Notes: generated from the letters alone by a model not told the origin. Shown: positions 12,401 through 27,400, numbered from the stretch's first letter. The stretch is 64,000 nt of DNA from Nectonema munidae (GCA_030549495.1 JAUIRK010000949.1:62001-126000), one strand, 5' to 3'. Numbers and translations are program-made.

Positions 12401-15400
12401 GTGTTATTATATATCTATATTTAATCTTTGGATTTTTTTGAATATTCAAATCTATTGTGAATTCAAAAGAAGTATTTAATCAGCATACTTTTAGGCTTCA
12501 GTAAATTAACCTTTAACATGGCTACTACTCGTAACACAACATTGTAATACAGAGTTTGAAGGTGTGCGATGATTATTATGATTTTTATATATTTCTTTAT
12601 GACTGAACAATTGGTCTAAGAGACAGATTGCTATAAATATATTTTATCCAATAAATTAGTTCTAAAATTTCAAAAGTTAAATAGGAAGTTTATATTTTCC
12701 CTTTCGCCATTATTTTTTGCAAGGTTTTAATCTAGGATGGACTTTTAGTCCTTTTTTTTTTTTAGGTTTTCTTAATTATAAGCACTGTAAAAACAATTTG
12801 TTTTTTATTCATTATTTCTTCTTCCATTTTCGATTATCTTATTTTCATTTTTATAATTTTAGTGGAATTTATATGGTTTTTTAACTGGCTGACTACCTAA
12901 TCAATTAATTAAAAATAATTCATAATTTCATTTATTGATAGAATGGATGCTAAATAAATACAAGCATTTCTTTTTCCATTTTATACATGGGAACTGCATT
13001 CCTCGAAAGGCAGGTAGGACGGATATTTTTCAAATAGCACAATTAAGATCCTTGTTCCCTAAGAGCTCCCAAATTTCAAATATATTAATAATATAGGTAC
13101 GTTCAATTTGTATAGGACAATAGTTTTTGATACTTTCATTGCTACCCTTTCAATAATGATAGTAGATGAAATCTCGATTTTTACATGTGATTTGGGTATT
13201 GCAATATTAGTTCATATTTCAGCGAAGACTTCATAAATATAAAAGTTTTGCATAGATCCTATTTAAGAACTAAAACACAATATCCCAGCCTCTTTAAACC
13301 TGGTGACTAACAAATAAAATGTTTTGTTTGATTAATATGTACATTCATTCAAAAGAAAAAGAGACGATTAATTATAGGAAAACAATTCCTGAAATGCGTA
13401 AGACTATACTATGGCTAAAACTTGAAAAGATTACTCGTCAAGGGCGTAATAAGTATTTTTGAATTGGAAGAGAGCTCTGCTGTCCCTCTAGTTACGCCCC
13501 TGCTCGTAATTAAAATTTCTCTGATTTGATGAGGGCGAAGATGCCTTCTTTACCGCTCTCTTGTTGCGGCCCCGGAGAGCAGTATATATTTTTATGTCCA
13601 CGCTATTTCTTCATTTTTGTGTTTTGAACAATGACACGGATAATAATAATATATAATCAATGAAATTTCTAATCGCCATAATTTATTAAAGTGGACGCCT
13701 ATGCTATATATCTTTCCATTTCTTGAACATTGCTCGCGTTTCCACTTGAAAATAATGATATAAGCATTTTCATATCTCCGTGATGCAAAATAGTTGTATA
13801 ATAATAATTACTACACTTTTTCTTTAATTGAAACCCTCTCCATTGTCTTCCTCTCCTCTTCCCTTCAACAATGTATCGTATCTTGAAAAGGGCGTGGCTC
13901 CTATCTATGTGCGTCTTTGTTCACGAAACAGGGATTTGAGTTGTTTGCCTTTCATCCTCCTTCTTATTCTTGTCCTTATTATTATTCAAAATGTTATCTT
14001 GCATGCAGAACAAGCACGGACATTTAGGTTCTTGTACTTCTTTGTTTAGGATGCGCTCAACCCTTAACCCTTTTTATGTATTCTTCATTTTCACTTTTCA
14101 TGAATAGACATTTTTAATATTCTGTAAGTGAATGCTCATTGAGTCTAGAAAATCTTCAAAATAGTCTGTTTATCATTGAAACACCACATATACTATTCAT
14201 TCACTCATCCTGATTGTATCGAATTCATGAGTCTGAAGAACTCTTTAGTGATAGGACGATATCAATTTTGTACGATTCCGATGTCGATACCAAAAAAGGC
14301 CGATTACTTTGAGTTTTAACAGTGTGTAAGTTATCGTTATCACTTATCAGAGACAAGTGCTATACTTTATAGAGATTTTTAAATTAATTTAGAATAACAG
14401 ATTTTCTATAGTTCTTTCACACAACTAGCCAATGCTGAATGTTTTAGATTTTACGCTTATTATATCTCTGAAGTCGAGTGACGGGACCTTTGAAGAAAAC
14501 ACCCTCTAACTTGATTTTTTCTTACTTTTTACCATATTTTTAAGAGGCTATCATATATTTTAATTTGCTCTCTTGATTAAGTATGGTTCGTGACTTGTTT
14601 TTAAGACTCATATATGGTAGATATTTGAAATAGAAATGTTTTCACAGTAAAGATTGAATCTTGAAACGCTTTTGATATAAAATATATTCATGCGTGTTTA
14701 TTCAATTTTTCAGAGCTCTTTTCTATTTATTAGAATAAAAGAATCGTAATATACTCAATTTATCGAGTACGATTTCGATAATATTGAATAAAAGCACGAA
14801 TTTTACGGCTTCTCATTCTGCTTAATCGTCCTATCCCTAGTTCACCTATATTTTAGTTTTCTTTATATCGCATCCAAAAGAACAGTACCTTTTCACAGTT
14901 GTAGGAATAGAAATAAAAAATCATTTTGAAAGTCAGAATGGCCAAAAATTCTATTGTCGAGCTCGCATTTGCCAAATTAATAATTTTAAAATGACCAGTT
15001 CTCCAGTCATAAGCAAATTCCTTCCATATTTTTTAATTAGTTATTTAATTACGCTTGTTAGTTACGTTGGTAAGATTAAATTAACGGTCTAGATATTTAG
15101 TAGGGCAGTTTCGTTTAATAAGTTGATAGATTGTTACTTAGTTAAATTGCTAGTTAGTAAGTTCAAGTAAGTTTCAAGCTTTTTCTAGCCATCTCCTTAC
15201 TACTGACGTGCAACAGACCCGCGGTCCAATAACCACTGAAACACAATCCATTCAACACTGTATCGTTCACTTTCTGTCTTTCAGACATTTTTTACGATTC
15301 CACTTTTTGTCTTTCTAAGTTCTGTCTTAGAGCTCTATATCTTGACTATATAGGATAAATTTTGTTTGTTTACGTGACTATTCATTTGTTAAGGTTCTCA

Positions 15401-18400
15401 CTAAAGTTAAATTTAAATTTGTTTTAAATGACTCAGTGTACATGTGAATAAAAATTCGATATTAAAAACGGTTTTAAAACATAAAAAACTAAAACAAACA
15501 TTTTCTGCTGTCCTATTTCGTTGCTTCATGTAAAAAATGTTTTTATCAACAAAGCATACAATTAAATATAAAGTGCGTCACTTTATTATATTTATTGTTG
15601 ATGCAATTAATTTATATAAACGTGATATGTGTTAAATATAACAACAAACGAGTCTATTGAGTATTTGTGTGTTATATAAAGTGTTAGTCAATGAATTGAA
15701 TCTTTGTTACCAGGCAAGAGATTCAAAGTTGATCCAATATCTGGAGTTGTTAAAACAGTTGGCTCAGACTCCTTCCAACACGGCAAGGAGTACTCTCTTA
15801 GAGTTTCTGCTCGAGACATCGCAGGCAAGCCTGACCAAATTTCTCGTCAAACGCTCTCGATTATCGCAGGAGAAAGACGTCCCCAATTCTACTCGAAGCA
15901 CTACGTATTCAACGTCTCCGAAGACACGCCCTATAACTCGTATATTGGGGTTGTTAAGGCCAAGTCCTTTTCCAACCAACATCTCACGTTCAAACTTACC
16001 TCGCTAAGTGCTATAAATGATGGAAGCAAGACATTTCAAGTGGAAAATAAAGATGATAGTGCTTTTATCAAGTATTTCCTTCTTTATTCAACATTAACAT
16101 ATATCCATATATAGCATTTCAAATTCAAGTGAAATGCTTTCACATTTTTTAATAAAGATTTTAAATTTTTGAAACATTTCACTTCAAGTTGTAAGGCTAT
16201 ATATACATGCGTACACCCAAAAAAATAAAGAAGACGCGCTAATACCAAAATAATTAATAATCTGTATATCATTTATTTGTAATGCTTTATTTCTTTCATC
16301 GATCATCTTTAGAAGAGAGTGGAACGTGCTAAGAGTAGTGTAAGTTAATACAATAATTTAAATTTGTGCAAATATTTTGTAAATTCTTTCATAATTATTA
16401 TTTATTTGAGGATTTCATAAGGGTACACACTCCCTTTCTGAAAAATGGCTGGAAAAAGAAGATATAGAGGAAAGTAGCGGGCATTTATTACGCAAAATAG
16501 AACTAACAAACTTCCGAACGGAACTTTTGAAGAACACACTTCTGGATTATTTATTCTGTTACATGCAACCAGTATTCTTAAAAAGACGCAAAAATAGGAC
16601 CCCTGTTATTCAAAAGCTCTTTTCAATGAATAGAGAGAGATACAGTTACTTCTTCGCGTGTTCTTAGTATAGTTTTAAGTTGAAAATTTCTCTTATTAAT
16701 GTGTTCCCTCGCTCAGACACAATAATAATTAGTTGTGAAGTTCATGTGCTGTGCACAGACAACACAAATCATATACGAGGCAATGATGAAGATACACAGG
16801 TAGTACCCCTTCCATGGTGAAGATTAAATACTGGTGTCGTGATATTCTTGAGTTACTATGGATTTAAAAATTTCCCATTGTCCTATTAGTCACAGTGTAA
16901 TTATAGAGCATTTAATTTGTCAATGCTTTAAGCTCATAATTGTAGTGTCACATGTATTTACTGGCCATCTTTCAGGAATATATTCTCTTTCGCATCCTTT
17001 ACTTTTCTTTGGATATGCCCTACACCGCCCGAACTATTTTCTGTAATATATATGCTGGATTTCCTACTGAATTCAGATTCCATTTCGTGGTGTACCTAGG
17101 GCCATGTCTCTACGTTTTCTTTTGTGCCCGTCTATTCCTTCAAGTTGCCATTTTTAATGAAAGGCAGAATGTTTTACACTCACTTAATATCGGTACATAG
17201 TGTTGAGATTAGATTCAATTGTCATTAAGGTTTGTATTTATACTGATCATGATAAATGTTATGTGCTCATGTTTGGATTAAAAATTTTGCGCCCCTCCTC
17301 CTTTTTGGGCAGCCTTATACTTGAGATTTCCTCGCACGATCATTTTTACTTTGTTTTCATTGTTTTTCACTTTAAATTCGCCATTTTTCACCAAGTTCGG
17401 CTTATTTCTTGCTCTTTTTTCATGCTAGGTTCAATATAAAAGAGGATAAAAATGCTCTAGACTTTTATTTACAAAGTTGACATGATTTTCAATGCACAAA
17501 TATTTTTAAAAAATCTTGTTTTAACCCATTAAGTACCATAGAAATCAGACGATATCTAAAAAAAACGCAGGCGATTTATATTCCAAGTCATTGAAAAAAG
17601 CAGACGAAGATGAGATTACTTATGTTCCCAAATGGGAGCATTGGGACTTAATGGGTTAAAGTAATAGAGTTATATGTTTTACTGTGTAAAAATTAGACTC
17701 ACGTATATTGCGTTTGTTTTTAAGCAAATTTTACTCACTTGAATTATGTTTTTTACAAAGCTATTTAAATTAAAATTGCTGAAATTTATAAACAAAAATC
17801 TTGAAAATAAATTTTCTTTAAAATTTTAAAGCAATTGTTTTATTTAACCTCTGTGCATTCTTCGAATTCATTTGGACCCAAAAATTTAAAAATTATTCGC
17901 TTTTAATTTGACCAATTTTTTTTTTACCTCTTGCACTCTTTGGGTCCATATGGACCAATACGACTTTTGGCAATAAATAATATACTAAAAATTTTTTTTT
18001 TATTACAAAAAAATTAACAGATATTATTTATAATTTTCTTAGTAATTAAAATTAGAAAAATTGGATATATTTTGAGTTGCTTTACAGGCAACTCAAAATA
18101 GACCAATAATGACAAGAGCAATGAATCCTAAAACAATTGTGTAAAAAAGAAATAAGGAACAGGAACAAAAAAAAGAGACTGTGCATGTAGGTATTCACAA
18201 AGAAATCTCTATGATGCAATTTACTTGAAAAGTAAATAAATTGGTAGATAATCTTTTTTATTTGCTTATTCTATATACATATATTTTTTTAAAGACAGTA
18301 AATATGTTTCAAACACTTTGGGTCAAATTGGACTCAAAGAGTATACGAGTATATAAATTTCCTGAGGTCACAAGGGTTAAATAAAAGTAAAATTGTTTAT

Positions 18401-21400
18401 TCTATTAATGTTTTTATTTCATTTAAAAAGGATTTAAATAGTATGATTATAAGCATTATAACTTCTAAAAAGGTGATTATAAACTAAAAACTATATGCAT
18501 AAATCAATATATACTCAACCCTTAATTTTGCCAAAAATATACACAGTTATCCAGGGAATTGCAGTGGTTTTTGCCCATCAGAAAAGACTCGGTACCCTTA
18601 CACCCTTTCTAATTAACATATATGGAATATATCATATCATAAGATATAAGAATAATAAAAATGTGTAGATTTAGAGTTTTTATCATGTAAATAATGAATA
18701 TGTGGAGAATAGTTTATGGCTAGAATTTTTGTAGCGCATATTGATTATATTTTTCAGGATGCGTTTATGCATTCTGTGTTTATTATTATAGAAGCTGTTT
18801 TTGGTTAAACGTGCGTGCTCTTGTATATTTTATCTTCATGAGGCTACTTTATATTCAAGAAAAAGATGAATTTTATTGTAAGCAAAGAACGTATACATCT
18901 AAGATGTATTGTTCTTAATTATTTACGATATAAAGCATGGGCTTATGAATCTTCGATCAAAAAGTGAGCGTCTGAATGCTTCTCTAGCATTTAAGATCTC
19001 ATAATAATAATTTTCATCAGACCCAAAAACTTAGTAAACAAGTTAGTCTTTCGGAACAAACCCAATTCAACCTTATCAAAAATAGATATTTGCACTTTTC
19101 ATATTTTTACTATTTTTTTCACATTTCTTTTAGACTTTTGCGACCTTTGAATTATGATTCACTTAGCGAAGCGAGATCATATAATCTAAGGGTTTGGGCC
19201 AAAGAAGTTTCAGAGAATGGATTGTCAAATTCTGTAGAAGTAAATTTTTTATCCTTTTTTTAATTAAAAAATTAATAAAATGATTAAATATTTAGATATT
19301 TATTCATTCATCCATGTTTGTTATATTTTTGCTTGAATAGATCTATAAATTTTTAATTATTATAAATACACATTAGATCCTTTATAACACGGAATTGCTG
19401 GGTCCAAGCCACGAAGGCGTGTTATAGCGGATCTACTGGAACACGTGTTATAATTTCGGCTTACATGTTTTATCAAGGTATGTTTTAAACCACTACATGT
19501 TCAATTAAATGAGAAAAGCGTTCATTAAAAGTGTTATGAAGCAAAGCGGCATAGAGGAGAAATATATGAAAGTTGTAAAAATATACTTGCCTTTTCATAA
19601 CCTTTTCTCATCATTTATGTCTTTATGTGGAATGATATCTAAGTTTTTAGATAGAATCGTATAAAGCTACTTTTTTGGTAGATATAGCATTGTCGCTATG
19701 CTTATATAATAATATTTTAATTATTTGAAGTAAGGACTACTACTTACTCACTGAAGGGGAAATTTTTACTAAAATATACATTTTTAAATAAATTGATATT
19801 TTCTCTAATTTTGGCATTTATATGAATAGTATTTTTTTTAAAAAGTTTTCATGTTATTTTAGGATTATTTCTTAATGATTTATAATTAATATTTTATAAC
19901 ATTTTAGAATTATTTATTACCATCATTTGTCCAGCTATGCAAGATTATTCTCGTCTTGGATGGATGCGATACCGACAGCTAAAATAATAAAAAAATATAT
20001 ATGAATACAAAATAATAAAAGAGATCTTTTCGTGTATCGGGTAGAGTGGTGCTTGTTTTAACCCTCTTGTGACCAGTGTATCATATATGATACACAAACA
20101 ATTTTACCTTCGTCTGCTTTTTCAAATAGTTTTGTATATAAATCTTCTGCTTTTTAATAAATATCGTCTGCTTTTTCTGGTCACGAAAGGGTTAATACAT
20201 AATTGATTTGCTAAAGTTTACGAGTAGGTTTAGGTTTAGCCCTTTCTGTTCCTACGGGATATCACTGTCCCATGAAATAAAATAAATATCGCTGCTTTTA
20301 AGTTATAAAAAACTGTTTGAAAAAGATAAGCAGATGACTATTAGTTTTTAAAAACGTTTAAATGATAAATTAAAATCATATTTTTTTAACCCTTTGAAGA
20401 CCAACATTTTGAAGACGATTCGTCTGCTTTCTTTTTCAATGGAATTTTATATATTCAAAGCAGACGATTTTAATTTCTTGGGACGCTGGTGTCCCACTGG
20501 TCCTCACAGGGTATGGATAAAAACTTTTCTGAAAGTTTTTGTTAAACGACCTAAACTTTTTTATTACAATTATCTTTCATGTTCTCTCACGTTTAGACAA
20601 CAATAAACATAGTTGATGTTAATGATAATGATCCAGTCTTTTCTCAGCCTGAATATGTAAAGCAAAAAGTTGATGAAAACACTCCCATTGGTTCACGGAT
20701 TCTCAAAGGTTTCTAAATAATTATTTTCTCTATCATTCTATCACAGTGATGTTCTGTCATTTACAAATATATTATTATAAACCATAAATTTTATATATCA
20801 AAATATAAAAGTTTACTTATTGAATTAAAATTTGGAAATTTTATTTTTTCTTTAAATTACATTTGTTAAAAAATAAAAAACTTGAAGGTGTAAAATTAGA
20901 TATTAAATTTAAACATTAGCCGTTCTCCCCTCGTTTCAATTTGTTTCTTCTAAAATAATTCTAGCTCTAGTATAAACTTTGATTTGTCTATTGGTTCGGC
21001 TGATAAAATCGGTGAACAATAGAAAATTTTCCTAATTTTTTCGATATCAATACCTATTTAATACGTAGGCTCTTTTTATGATATTATGTACAAATGTGTG
21101 TATTTGTCAAGAAGCATTTAAAGCAGTATGTTTTATGTATATTATATGATAACATCTAATCGTTTCAATTTGTAATATGTCTATTTTAATCATATTGTGT
21201 CTTCACAAAAATAGTCAAGTTTTAAACACTCATATCTTGTCTAGGACAGAATGTCGAAAGAGAGAGTGTTGAAATGTGTCGAAAGACAGGGTGTCGAAAT
21301 GAAAAAGTGTCGAAAAGAAAATGTATCAAAAAGATAGAATGGATAAAGGATTACAATTACATCAATATAACTCTAAAAACAATAAGAATTTTATTTATCA

Positions 21401-24400
21401 GAAAATATAAAATATGAAAATACTTTATCAATAAAAATGTATTAATGCATTAAAAAAACTTGCAGCAATATTTATTTAAAGATTGTCACCGATAGCTCTA
21501 AGGTATTCTAACCCGGCATTGACGTCGTATGTATCAAAAATCTTTTTTAGTCTTAGGTTAAGGATAGCATATTTTTTGAATTTTCTTCTTACATATTGGC
21601 CTTGTTGAATTTGTTCTAGAATCATTTCAGTGCTAGCCTTCTCCATACGAAGTTTTCTTAAAAGCTTGTCTTCTGTTGGGTGGCAAATCTTCAATCTTAA
21701 TTAAATGCATTATGCCAACCTTCAACGGAGTTATTGGTCCTTGGTAAATCGTTTGCAACTCTCTCGTGAACTGACCACAAGTCAATTTTATATAATGCCT
21801 TTATTCTTCTTCCCCTCTGAAAGATTCCTAGCCATGTAGCTTCAAAATATTGTAAAAATTCTAATGTTTCTTCGGTTTCTTCATCAAAAGACTCCACTAA
21901 CTTATTGAACAGAGCACAAACATCACAAGGAGGAACCAATGCGAGAGCCTGTATTTGCTTTATAATAAAAGAATTATTGCCCTCATTATACCATGTCTGC
22001 AATCCTAAGGTTTGGATTTGTCTCCACAAACACTACCCGAAGTGAAAGAGGCATCCATATATTCTGCATTCCGGGAAAATTATCTTCATTTGATTAATGG
22101 CCGAGGTTTCAAAATCAGCAGTAATGGAAACAGGATATAATTGCTTTTCATACAAAAACTTTAAAATAATAGAATAAGTAGTATCATCTTTGTTTTCGGT
22201 GCAGTATACTAACTGTAAAGTCATATTTTGAGCAATAAGACCGTGAATGGTATATAGTTGTTTTTCATTAAGAGCCGCTTTGAAAGTTCCATCACAGAAC
22301 CCTCTTCTCTTAGACTTCAAAGTGTTGAGATTCTGTGTTGTTGAATATATTTTTACACCATTTCCATCAAATAATAAGAATGGCTCTCTCTCCCCTTGTT
22401 GTTATAGTCAAGTTTACACCTCTAGAAGTTGAATTGCGAACTCTTCTTATTGTCCGAGCTTTTTTTTGGAATTTTTCCAACTATAGATACTGGAACATCG
22501 TTTGTGTACTGATTTATTATAGACGATGGAATTTCTTCAGAATGTTGAGAACGAATTTTTATCTTATGTATAACTTTTATAACATCTATATGAGAACCTT
22601 CATGCTGATGTGAATGCTGTGTAGTTTTGAAAATTGTTTCACTTTGCGTTATTGCTCTGCTGTTACAATAATGTCGTTTTTCACATTTCCAATAAATTCG
22701 TTCATTTATCTATCACGTATGCATAGCTTTCATGTAGCAGTTTATTTCCACCCATTTGAGTCTTAATTATTTACATTATGATGGATTTGGTAGAATGGAA
22801 ATTTATAGAAACTTTTAAATCTTGAAGAAAGTTAATTGGTGACTAAATCTCTAACAGACTGAAAAAAAATGTAACTTATGATGAATAAATAAATGAATAC
22901 TTTATTTTCTCTCTCAATATCATTCATCGTTTATCTACCCCCTGTCTTTATCATTTATCATTGTCTGTTCGATACATTGTACTTTATTCTCTCTTTCATT
23001 ATCATTTATCATTGTCTGTTCGACACTTTGTCCATTCGCCACTCTGTATTTCTACACTATATCTTTCGACATTCTGTGCGCACACGGGTGAGGCAGCAGA
23101 AAAACATTGTTAATATTATTTTTCTTGAAAAATAATCGGAGTTTTTTAACCGGAGTAGGAGTCATAATATCAAATTCATTCTAGTTTTAAAATTTGATTC
23201 AAATGCCCCACATCTTCAAGAATTTTCTTAATTTTTTTTCCAATTTGATTTATTGTAGACCAACGTGGAAATGAATTATCTTCCATGATTGAATATTTGA
23301 AACATTGCTATGTTTACTTACATGTAGTGGATATAGATCCTTATGAAAAAACTGTATACATAGATCTCAATATGCCATTTTTAGTTGATATAGTAACTTT
23401 CCTTAGTGAAGCTTTAACCGATTAACTACCAGAGTGGCTAATATTCGCTTTATAAAAATATTTTGGTCTGTGTTTATAAATTGTTTTTAATACAATTCGT
23501 CTGATTTATTTTAGATATCGTCTGATTATTCTGGTCGTTAACGGCTTTAAAAACACGAATCATAATTACCTCTTTTGAACATTAGCGATCCTAGTTTTGC
23601 TATTTTGGTGAATAGTTCATAAAATTCTTTAAAAGCCCTATTAGTTAAGTACTTACGTTACTCTTTAGGGACCAGAGTGATACCGGTATCCTAAAAAATG
23701 AAAATCGTCTGCTTTAAATATATTAAATTTTAAAAATATGGTCCTGAATGAGTTAACCCATTTTATCCCAGAAAAAGTAGACGATACAAAAGTAGTTTAA
23801 TGTCAAAAAATTGTCTGCGTCAGTTAATACTGACGATAGGATAAAATTTGTCAATAGAAGTGATTTCCAAACTGACAAGCACGCCTATGTAGGCACTAAC
23901 TTTTAGGAAGGGAAGGGCAGTGTTCAATGGGAATTCAATTTCATAAAAAAATTTCAGAACTTATGAAATGCAATTATGATATTATATAAGATAAAAACAT
24001 TTCTAAAATTAATCTCAATACATGTAGAGTCTTTTTTTTTCAAAATTTTGGCAATAAATATAAAATATAAGAAATTAGAGGTAATCTGACCATGCCAATA
24101 TAGTTATATTTTTTTCATATCAACTTATGCATTTGTATGCTTTGTCTCTCTTTTATTTTATTTTCATAGTATCCATCATGGTTGTTTATATGTAATGCAT
24201 TTTTATAGTTATTTTGTCAATTTATATTTATGCTAAAAATTTAATGTAATAAAATTTTGTACCAATACTAAAAAATTTGTGAAATTTTAGATTTTATCAT
24301 ATTAGGGCCGCAAAATTTGCAAAGTTCAACAATGGTTCCAACGGGGTAAAAAGCTTGCAAATCACTGATTCATGCTATTAAAATAATACTGACCCCCAAA

Positions 24401-27400
24401 TAAAATGCGACCTCTATCTTCAATAGCCCCACATTCGTTTCTAATTTATGCCTTCCCGTTATAACATTGCGTGATTTATGGGGATATCGAATATAGCATT
24501 CCCATTCCATGCTCTCCCATTTTGATAAACATGGAAATCAAGAATGGCAAAAGGTTTTCTCTTTCATAATGTTTGAAGCGCATATTTATTTAACCAAATT
24601 ACCCCGTTAACGACCAGAATAATCAGGCGATATCCAATGTAAAGCAGAAGATTTGTGTTAAAAAGCATTGATAAATGCAGACGATTTTATTTTTGTAAAG
24701 TCGGCATATGTAGATTGTGGTCGATAACCGGTTAAGATATAAGTTAATCACATTTGATATGAAATAATGAGATTAGGTTAAGGCATTGCAACAAAATTAT
24801 TACAATTGCAAATTTGAAATGACATAGCATTCTTGTCGAGAGTAAATGTAGCCTTTTTATTAGCCAGTCGCTGTTTTTCTAACCGCATCTCTTTTCGTTG
24901 AAATGTACCCCGTATGCGATGTTATGGCGGGAGCCAAAATCTGTTGGTATACAAAAAGTGTACCCATAAGCTAATCTGCTTTTTTAATGTAAACATACTT
25001 ATGAAATTGAAACTATTTTCTTCATTATTAGTGACTGCTAATGACATTGATTCTGGAGAAAATGGAAGAATAACGTACGAACTTTCGGATAAATCTGGAA
25101 TATTTGAAATTGATTCGAATGGTTATATAATGAACAAGGGCTACCTAGATTATGAAAGGCCTGGACATGGATATGAATTTGTAGTAACTGCTCACGATAA
25201 TGGCATTCCTCCAAGAAAGTCAACATCAATGGTAGTATCTAAACTAATGTTAATATATTCGTTACATGCATTTTTAAGCTTTATTTTTTATATTACTTCA
25301 TATTTTGTCCCAATAAATCAACAAATATATGATTATTATCATTCCAACCACAATATAGTAAAACTCATCATTATTATTATTATTATTGATATCTTCAGCA
25401 ACACGTCATCATTATGTCTTCTATTTACCATGCTCGATCAATATGTAGTAATATCAAATTCATAAGTAACGTCATCATCATCATTCCTCGATTTATTTTG
25501 TTTCATCGTCATCAGTTATTGTGATAAACATTTCTAAAAACTTTTTAATGTCCTAGTAAAGAGTTATTAATGGGGATCAAAACTTGGTTTTATAGTTTAT
25601 AAAAATTGACTTTAAAAATAATTTTAACGATCCCACTTCTGCATTAACAAATTTCTGATTTATAATAAGAATCATATTAGACAAATTATTTTCATCCTTA
25701 AAATTTCTATCATTTGCCAATAATTTTCAATTAAAAAAAACTTTAAAATTCTTCCTTTCTTATAAAAAGGTGCGTATCATATCTGAATGGTATTTAAAAT
25801 CTTTTAGAATTTTTATTCGTGTATAATAAGAATACCATTTCTTTATTCATGCGTGTGTATTGACTTTTTAGGTTAAAATTTTTATAACTAACCGAAATGA
25901 TGAAGCTCCTGTCTTTTCTCGGAGCGTCTATGTTCCAGAAATTGCTGAAGATGCAAAACCCGGTGCAGTTGTCACAACGGTGAACGCCATAGATCCTGAT
26001 GGAGATGGCGTAACGTATACTTTTAAAGGTATTATCTCTTCCTTACAATTAGTCTTCTATTTTTGTCTGTGGCAGGTTGTTGCAAGTTTCAAACAAGACA
26101 TTTCAGAAGCATTTAGGGCTGACCCTAATTTGGGTCGCGGTATAAGAGCTGTACTACGCCATATGAATATACTTTTCAAGTTTTGATTTTATTAATTTTA
26201 AACACCCCCATAAAATCATTGAAATTACATATAGTATTTAAAACTTTTCAAGGAGAGTCAGATTCTGTTTTATCACTGAATTTTCTGCGCTTCAGCATTC
26301 AATGCATAACATTTTGATAGGGTTGTAAAAAGATCACTGCTATCGACTTAATCCAAATTTGGGTTAGAATAATTGAAATGTGTTTAAAAAAGTTTTCAAC
26401 TGATTCAACTTCTTGATTTTTTTACAGGTGGCTCTTCAACATCACATGACTTTGAAATTAATAAGGATGGTGTTATAATAATCAAGTCTGATTTGGGTAC
26501 AACTCTTCAAAAAAGGTATTACACTCTGAATGTAACAGCTATTGATGATGGTTCGTGTTGTCCTAATGATCTTGAATCTACACTTCATGTGACTGAGGCC
26601 TTGGTTGTTGTTCAAGTTATTGATGTTAATAACAATAAACCTATATTTCCTAATTGTTCGCAATACAATCCATCCATTCCAGAAAATATGCCTCCAGGAG
26701 CTTATGTCATAAAGGTTTGCCTTTTTATTTTTTGCGTGAGTAAGGTTGGTCAGATACCTGGCTTCGATACCACAAGATCTAGGGTTCTATTCAGCATTAA
26801 GCCTTATTTGCTCATAGCTCGACATATTTCATTTTTTATTATATATAACTGAAGAACCTAGATAATATCAAAAAGATTACTAGATCAATTGTGGAATCAC
26901 CACTCCACGCGTGCTTGATAGAGATTCTACAAAGCTATATCGTTTTAGAAATGACGTATATTATATATATATATTTTTTTTATACAAGGGAATTAAAATT
27001 TTGAATTAGATCCTAGAATATTTTTTGACTTAATAATTAATTTACGAATTAACTTTTTTAATATGGATAACTAATTTTACTTTCTATCTAAATGTAATTT
27101 TTAATTTAGTTACTAAACTTTTTTAACTATAACTAAACGTATTTACTAATTAAAGAAAACTTTTTTAAAACTAAATTAGCTGACTTATTTATTAATTTAC
27201 CTGTCCCAAAAATAACATCCTGCTTTAAATATTTAAAATTCAATTGAAAAAGAAAGCAGGCGAATAATCTTCGAAATTTTCATCCTCAAAGGGTTATTAT
27301 TGCTAGTGTACTAATTAAACGTTTAATAACCCTATAACCAATCTTACTTACTTATTAGATTCCTGGAGTGAGTCTAGTTACTGTACAAATTCTAGAATAT

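Larger units (their letters stand above)
9478..15713 (+). other. CadN intron after exon w1 (6.2 kb)
   Basis: Longest intron in the window. Holds a tight cluster of palindromic MITEs (10629-11156), a hAT-type element, two other inverted-repeat elements and an ATT run. The remaining stretches (9478-10628, 11864-13438, 14840-15713) show no coding signal; GTTA-rich sequence lies at about 15040-15175. Confidence 0.7.

Noticed and set aside
13828-14049. Plus-strand 73-codon frame rich in Ser, Leu and Ile
   Set aside because: Intronic, low complexity, no recognisable domain, not joinable in phase to the CadN exons.
15040-15175. GTTAG-rich sequence as an internal telomere array
   Set aside because: The arthropod telomere unit is TTAGG in perfect tandem; this patch is irregular and lacks that unit.
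16858-17439. Three overlapping plus-strand frames with hydrophobic residues
   Set aside because: They overlap in different frames inside a CadN intron and show no motif; probably chance openings in T-rich sequence.
22893-23060. Regularly spaced repeats as a CRISPR-like array
   Set aside because: Only two imperfect units, part of the right inverted end of a MULE, in a eukaryotic intron-bearing context.
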